A stretch of 28,510 bases of DNA from CAYFFV01 sp964342695 (lineage in GTDB: Bacteria; Acidobacteriota; Vicinamibacteria; Vicinamibacterales; UBA8438): assembly GCA_964342695.1 (NCBI GenBank), contig CAYFFV010000023.1:1-28510 (forward strand), in the 5' to 3' direction. Each line of letters starts with the position of its first letter. Positions within the stretch are counted from its first letter, which is position 1. Below the pieces are notes generated by a model. It had not been told where the DNA came from. It saw nothing but the letters and a program-made list of their open reading frames with translations, and did no database searches. Below, in pieces: positions 24,363 through 28,510 of the stretch. The position numbers and the translations under genes were made by a program.

Positions 24363-26090
24363 ATGCCGTTACTCTCATCTGATCGATCGAAAATTAACCA
24401 AACCGGGATCAATGTAATTACAGCGCTTATCGGCCTATGTCTTTTAGGGTTTTTCGTCCACCGAGCTGGTATCAACTCTATTACTCAAAACATTTTCCAA
24501 CTAGGTTGGGCGTTTCTAATTGTTGTCGCTCTTGGTGGCTTGCGATTCCTCGTACGGGCAGCCGCCTGGATCCGCTGCTTTGAAGGGAACCACTCTCTCT
24601 CTTTAAGCAATGTGTTTCAAGCGATGATCGTAGGCGACACACTAGGCAACCTGACTCCATTTAGTTTAATAATCAGTGAACCCACCAAAACAATCTTCCT
24701 TAGCAAACAAGAACCAATCAGTCGAACCTTGCCTGCACTTGCCGTAGAAAATTTTCTCTATACAGTAAGTGCACTGTTAGTAATTATTACGGGTTTACTC
24801 AGTTTTTTCTTCATGTTTCAGTTGCCCGAACGATTATGGCTCAGCTCTACAATAATACTTTGTGCTCTCGTTTCTGTGGTTAGTTTAATCCACTGGCTTA
24901 TCTGGAACCAGATTCACATAGTTCACACAACAATGGAATGGCTTCGCAAACACGGAGTTGCTCGACACCTAATTTCCAGATTCGGAGTTCAGTTAAAAGA
25001 AATCGAAAAGACGATTCACTCTTTATATCCACGGACGTGGTCGCGTTTATTGCCAGTGGCAATTCTTGAACTGTTCTTTCATGTTCTTGCAATTATTGAA
25101 ATATTTTTAATTCTTTACGTCATTAGTGACCAGACGCCTACCCTGTTGGATGCTTTTGTTCTTGAATCAACGAATCGGTTTATTGCAGTCGTCTTCAAAT
25201 TCGTGCCGATGCGGATTGGCATCGACGAAGCTGGCACCGGCTTGCTAGCTGAATTTCTAAACTTCGGAACCTCAGTGGGAGTCACCCTCGCACTGATCCG
25301 GAAAGGACGGATGTTAGTCTGGATGTGCGTGGGTATCGTAAGTCTTGTAAGACGAGGACTCCCGCTTAATCAGTCGCTTAACACGAACCCACAATCTATT
25401 GCGCTGGCTATCATGGCAAGATCTCCTATAGGCTCACCGGCGCCAAAGACCAGACTTGCTGACGCTATTAAGGACACTTCGGATCGCAGGCGTCTCTATA
25501 CGGCCTTCCTTAAAGATACTGTCGCTGGTTGTCGAACAATTACTGGCACCTCTTTACGCTTGGCACATACTGACTCCGCAAGCAACGAGTGGTTTTCTTC
25601 TGTCAACGTAGAACCTCATGAAGCACTACCACAACGAGGAAAACAGCTTGGTGAAAGACAACGAAATGTTTTCCGTGATCTTTTTGTGGAAGGTTTTAAG
25701 GCGGTCATTTTAGTTGGATCAGACATTCCAACATTGCCAAGAAGCTATCTAAGTAAAGCCGCCGAGAAATTACAAAAGGATACGGTCGTCCTAGGACCCT
25801 GCTCAGACGGCGGCTATTACCTGATCGCCCTTTCATCACCTGAGCCTGAAGAAAACATTCCGGACCTCTTTAGTGACATCCGCTGGAGCACAGAGTTCGC
25901 TCTCGAAGATACAAAAGCCGCCGCCACTCGCGCTGGTTATCAAGTTACATTACTACCAGAATGGTATGACGTAGATGATGCAAAAGGACTTCAAAAATTA
26001 CAAAGAGAGTTCAATGATGATTCGAAAATAACCGCTGCCTATGAAACAAAGAATATGTTGGAACAAATATTGCGAAACCAAAATTCATAA
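24363..26090 (+). CDS. Fusion of flippase-like membrane domain (LPG synthase TM family) and DUF2064/TIGR04282 glycosyltransferase
   Basis: Residues about 15-335 form a multi-spanning membrane domain of the AglD/YbhN (lysylphosphatidylglycerol synthase TM) type. It includes GDTLGNLTPFSLIISEPTK and VPMRIGIDEAGTGLLAEFL, the two conserved blocks of that family. From about residue 343 a GT-A-like domain of the DUF2064/TIGR04282 type follows: APKTRL (nucleotide-sugar loop), VGSDIPTLP, VLGPCSDGGYYLIAL, and WYDVDDAKGL near the end. An in-frame ATG at 25413 (residue 351) sits at the junction. The fusion suggests sugar transfer coupled to a lipid carrier at the membrane, but the substrate is unknown. 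No clear Shine-Dalgarno precedes the ATG at 24363. It converges with recR. Confidence 0.88.
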   Translation: MPLLSSDRSKINQTGINVITALIGLCLLGFFVHRAGINSITQNIFQLGWAFLIVVALGGLRFLVRAAAWIRCFEGNHSLSLSNVFQAMIVGDTLGNLTPFSLIISEPTKTIFLSKQEPISRTLPALAVENFLYTVSALLVIITGLLSFFFMFQLPERLWLSSTIILCALVSVVSLIHWLIWNQIHIVHTTMEWLRKHGVARHLISRFGVQLKEIEKTIHSLYPRTWSRLLPVAILELFFHVLAIIEIFLILYVISDQTPTLLDAFVLESTNRFIAVVFKFVPMRIGIDEAGTGLLAEFLNFGTSVGVTLALIRKGRMLVWMCVGIVSLVRRGLPLNQSLNTNPQSIALAIMARSPIGSPAPKTRLADAIKDTSDRRRLYTAFLKDTVAGCRTITGTSLRLAHTDSASNEWFSSVNVEPHEALPQRGKQLGERQRNVFRDLFVEGFKAVILVGSDIPTLPRSYLSKAAEKLQKDTVVLGPCSDGGYYLIALSSPEPEENIPDLFSDIRWSTEFALEDTKAAATRAGYQVTLLPEWYDVDDAKGLQKLQREFNDDSKITAAYETKNMLEQILRNQNS

Positions 26091-26117
26091 AACAAAAAGC
26101 ATCCGCAACCTATCTCC

Positions 26118-26714
26118 TTATATTTCTCTCCGGCCTTCTATGGATTTATGCATGGTTACTTCGTCGGCGTACTCTAAATCACTGCCTACGGGCAGTCCCA
26201 TAGCAATTCTCGTGACACGAACGCCAAGTGGCTTTAATAATTTCGCGAGATAGATAGCCGTCGCCTCGCCTTCAACGTTTGGGTTGGTCGCAAGAATGAC
26301 TTCGCTAACTTCATTACTTCCAATTCGGCTCAATAATTCCTTGATTTTTAAATCATCCGGCCCGACACCTTGGATAGGAGAAAGAGCACCCATTAAGACA
26401 TGATATGCACCATTGAATTGATTCGTCTTCTCAATTACTGCAACATTGTGCGGATCTTCGACAACACAGATCAGTTGTTGATCACGACTCTGATTCGTAC
26501 AGTAATAACAAGGATCGGCATCAGTGATGTTGGAACACACCGAACAATAAGTAATCCTTTCCTTAACGTCACGGATGGCATCTAAAAATGCGTCTACTTC
26601 TTCGCGCGGTTGCCGTAGAAAGTAAAATGCCAATCGCTGAGCCCCCTTGGCACCGATACCAGGCAACCGCTGCAACTGATCAATCAATGTCGCCAGCGTG
26701 CTAATTTCAGTCAT
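26118..26714 (-). CDS. recR: Recombination mediator protein RecR
   Basis: Part of the RecFOR pathway that loads RecA at single-strand gaps. An N-terminal helix-hairpin-helix (LQRLPGIGAKGAQRLAF) is followed by a C4 zinc finger (Cys57, 60, 69, 72). A Toprim domain with VVEDPHNVAVIE and ATNPNVEGEATAIYLAKLL comes next, and the C-terminal block IAMGLPVGSDLEYADEVT closes the protein. The 198 residues are exactly the family length. It overlaps ybaB by 4 bp (ATGA), completing the classical dnaX-ybaB-recR operon. Confidence 0.98.
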   Translation of the reverse strand: MTEISTLATLIDQLQRLPGIGAKGAQRLAFYFLRQPREEVDAFLDAIRDVKERITYCSVCSNITDADPCYYCTNQSRDQQLICVVEDPHNVAVIEKTNQFNGAYHVLMGALSPIQGVGPDDLKIKELLSRIGSNEVSEVILATNPNVEGEATAIYLAKLLKPLGVRVTRIAMGLPVGSDLEYADEVTMHKSIEGRREI

Positions 26715-27013
26715 CCAGTAATTCCAGGAATTTTCATACCGCCCATTAATCCACCCATTTTTCCCGCCACAAATTCATCGACTTTTCTCTGGGCGTCATT
26801 GACCGCCGCAAGGATTAAGTCCTGAAGCATTTCGACCTCATCTTTTGATACAACTTCTGGATCGATCACGATTTGTTTGATTTGTTTCTGGCCATTCATA
26901 AGCACCGTGACCATTCCACCACCGGAAGTAGCTTTCACCTCGGTGTCTGCGAGTTCCCGCTGAAGCCGCTCCTGCATCTCTTGCGCCTGTTGCATCATCT
27001 GTTGAATATTCAT
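26711..27013 (-). CDS. YbaB/EbfC-family nucleoid-associated protein
   Basis: The 100-residue protein has the family features: a Met/Gln-rich N-terminal helix (MNIQQMMQQAQEMQERLQ), a central strand region VKATSGGGMVTVLMNGQKQI, and the DLILAAVNDAQRKVDEF helix. The Met/Gly-rich tail KMGGLMGGMKIPG is also typical. It binds DNA as a dimer; its role beside dnaX and recR is not settled. It overlaps both neighbours by 4 bp, so the three are translationally coupled. Confidence 0.96.
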   Translation of the reverse strand: MNIQQMMQQAQEMQERLQRELADTEVKATSGGGMVTVLMNGQKQIKQIVIDPEVVSKDEVEMLQDLILAAVNDAQRKVDEFVAGKMGGLMGGMKIPGITG

Positions 27014-28510
27014 GATTCAATCTCTTCTACGTCGCTAATTTCCGTTGAGAACACTTCTAACATTGACTGTACGGCTTGATCATCCATTGCCCGTGCCCGC
27101 ATATCTTTTTCACCTTTTTCAGTATCGATCGCTTCGATGGAAGCGGGAGCATCCTGGTCACGCTCTGTTTCAATCGTTACCTGTCGCTGAACGACGTTAG
27201 ACACAAGTTCCTCAAGCCATATTCGACTTTGAAACACTTGAGACTCCAAGGTCTTTTGAGAAGACGAAAACTTGAAAAGAAGACGATCGTCTTTAAAATC
27301 AATCCGTTGCGCCTGAGCAACGACTGTGCCATAAAAAAATTTTTTTACATTCTTGATTTCATTTAATATGACGTTTTTCTCATCGCCTTGACCAGTCGGA
27401 ATGTCGTCACTGCTCTTTCTACCAGAGTCGCCTTGGCCCTTCTCTTCCTTTACCTGTGAGGGCGCCATCCGAACAGCGGAGCTTTTTCTAGGCGCGCTCC
27501 GCTTATTCTTTGCTGGTTGGCCGACACTTGTATTCGTATTTCCAGAAAGCAAATCCGTTAGAGGAACGAGCTTACGTAAATGGATCCATTTTATGAGCGC
27601 CATCTCCAAATGAAGCCGCGGCTGGGTCGAAAACGCAACCTCACGTTCTGTCTGCGTCAAAACGTCAAAAGCTCGAATTAAATCTTCCCTGGAAAACAGA
27701 CTGGCTAATTCCTTAAGTTGCTCGCGCTCAGAATCACCGGCGATCTCCGGATCCTCTATGCGGGTTTTATCGATAGCAATGACGAGCATGTCTCGAACGA
27801 CACGAATCAACTCCTTGCACACCAAATGCAAGTTGTACCCAGCGTCCAGAAAGGTTCCCACAAGATCAAAAACAGCAGACGCATCTTCATCCGCAACAAT
27901 CTTGACTGCCTGAAACACTGGATCACGACCAATTAGCCCAAGAACTACCGAAACAGATTCTGCGTTGATTGCATCACCAGAAAACGCACGAACCTGATCA
28001 AGTGCACTCTGGGCATCCCGCATACTTCCCTGAGCCGCCCTAGCAATTAAAGTGATCGCATCTGCATCTATGGAAATCTTCTCAACTTTCGCAACATTGA
28101 GCAGCTGTTCCGCAATCATTTGGCTGCTAATCGCTCGAAATTCAAACACCTGAGAGCGCGAAAGAATGGTCTCTGGAATCTTGCGAAGTTCTGTGGTGGC
28201 CATCATAAAGATGACGTGCGGTGGGGGTTCTTCGATCGATTTCAATAATGCATTAAAGGAATGTTTGGATAGTTGATGCACTTCATCAATGATGAAGATC
28301 TTGTAATTATCTCGAACAGGCGGTATCGCTAAACCAGCCACGACAACCTCACGGATATTATCAATCTGAGTATGTGTGGCTGCATCAATTTCTAGAACGT
28401 CAATATCTCTTCCATCCGAAATTTCTTTGCACGCATCACAAACCCCACACGGATCAACAACGGGCCCTTTCTCACAATTAAGAGCGCGCGCCAAAATCCG
28501 AGCCGTTGTC
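27010..28510 (-). CDS. dnaX: DNA polymerase III subunit gamma/tau, 5' end outside the window
   Basis: Clamp-loader ATPase. The visible part starts in the residues after Walker A (TTARILARALNC), so the P-loop itself lies beyond the right edge. Then come the zinc cysteines (VDPCGVCDACKEI), Walker B with IFIIDEVHQLSKHSFNALLK, SIEEPPPHVIFMMATTE, and the SRS sensor region ETILSRSQVFEFR. The AAA+ lid and collar domain follow (to about 27550), then a polar linker and a C-terminal domain of about 120 residues. An A7T7 tract (27333-27346) sits at the linker/C-terminal boundary and could permit frameshifting to a shorter gamma-like form. It overlaps ybaB by 4 bp. Confidence 0.97.
   Translation of the reverse strand, partial: TTARILARALNCEKGPVVDPCGVCDACKEISDGRDIDVLEIDAATHTQIDNIREVVVAGLAIPPVRDNYKIFIIDEVHQLSKHSFNALLKSIEEPPPHVIFMMATTELRKIPETILSRSQVFEFRAISSQMIAEQLLNVAKVEKISIDADAITLIARAAQGSMRDAQSALDQVRAFSGDAINAESVSVVLGLIGRDPVFQAVKIVADEDASAVFDLVGTFLDAGYNLHLVCKELIRVVRDMLVIAIDKTRIEDPEIAGDSEREQLKELASLFSREDLIRAFDVLTQTEREVAFSTQPRLHLEMALIKWIHLRKLVPLTDLLSGNTNTSVGQPAKNKRSAPRKSSAVRMAPSQVKEEKGQGDSGRKSSDDIPTGQGDEKNVILNEIKNVKKFFYGTVVAQAQRIDFKDDRLLFKFSSSQKTLESQVFQSRIWLEELVSNVVQRQVTIETERDQDAPASIEAIDTEKGEKDMRARAMDDQAVQSMLEVFSTEISDVEEIES

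Overview
The window looks like a chromosomal piece of an uncultured, probably marine Gram-negative bacterium of the Acidobacteriota (Vicinamibacteria-like). The evidence is the 16S 5' end (its minus-strand read AGAATCAACGCTGGCGGCG is common in that phylum), secreted PQQ-type beta-propeller and 'DGxPDxQGxW' proteins typical of that group, outer-membrane porin genes, and modest GC content. The taxonomic call is an inference from a 48-base 16S fragment plus gene content.

Region 1 (1-11645, minus strand) is housekeeping. A strong promoter near 11.63 kb starts a long, tightly packed unit: an M16 zinc peptidase, a WalJ/YycJ-like metallo-hydrolase, then purB-purS-purQ-purL-purF-purM-purN (de novo IMP/AMP synthesis with a three-subunit PurLQS enzyme) and tyrS. 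Directly behind tyrS lies an rRNA promoter, a structured leader with a boxA-like antitermination element, and the start of a 16S gene that runs off the left edge.

Region 2 (11.6-14.2 kb) holds two RNA-modification radical-SAM enzymes, rlmN (plus) and mtaB (minus), facing each other. Region 3 (14.2-19.3 kb) is accessory: a secreted protein of unknown function, a DUF3050 haem-oxygenase-like protein, an apparently frameshifted small lipoprotein gene, a secreted PQQ-like beta-propeller, and a secreted 330-residue acidobacterial family protein followed by a clear terminator.

Region 4 (19.4-23.6 kb) is the most interesting. It is a compact phosphate-uptake cassette: an outer-membrane porin, a Na+/phosphate cotransporter and a PhoU-domain protein, all on the minus strand. 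A 55-bp element, 54/55 identical, sits immediately upstream of both the porin and the cotransporter. It contains four TAAC-type half-sites about every 11 bp, followed 11-12 nt later by a -10 box, which is the architecture of a PHO box. The cassette is bracketed by an intact tRNA-Asn gene (23.6 kb) and a decayed copy of the same tRNA (19.4 kb), in the same orientation. That is the layout expected of an old integration at a tRNA locus, although no integrase is visible. Between the porin and the tRNA are a GC-rich gene remnant and a REP-like palindrome.

Region 5 (23.7-28.5 kb) has a DUF4203-like membrane protein, a fusion of a flippase-like membrane domain to a DUF2064 (TIGR04282-type) glycosyltransferase, and the classical dnaX-ybaB-recR operon. 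dnaX enters from the right edge and carries an A7T7 tract able to support frameshifting.
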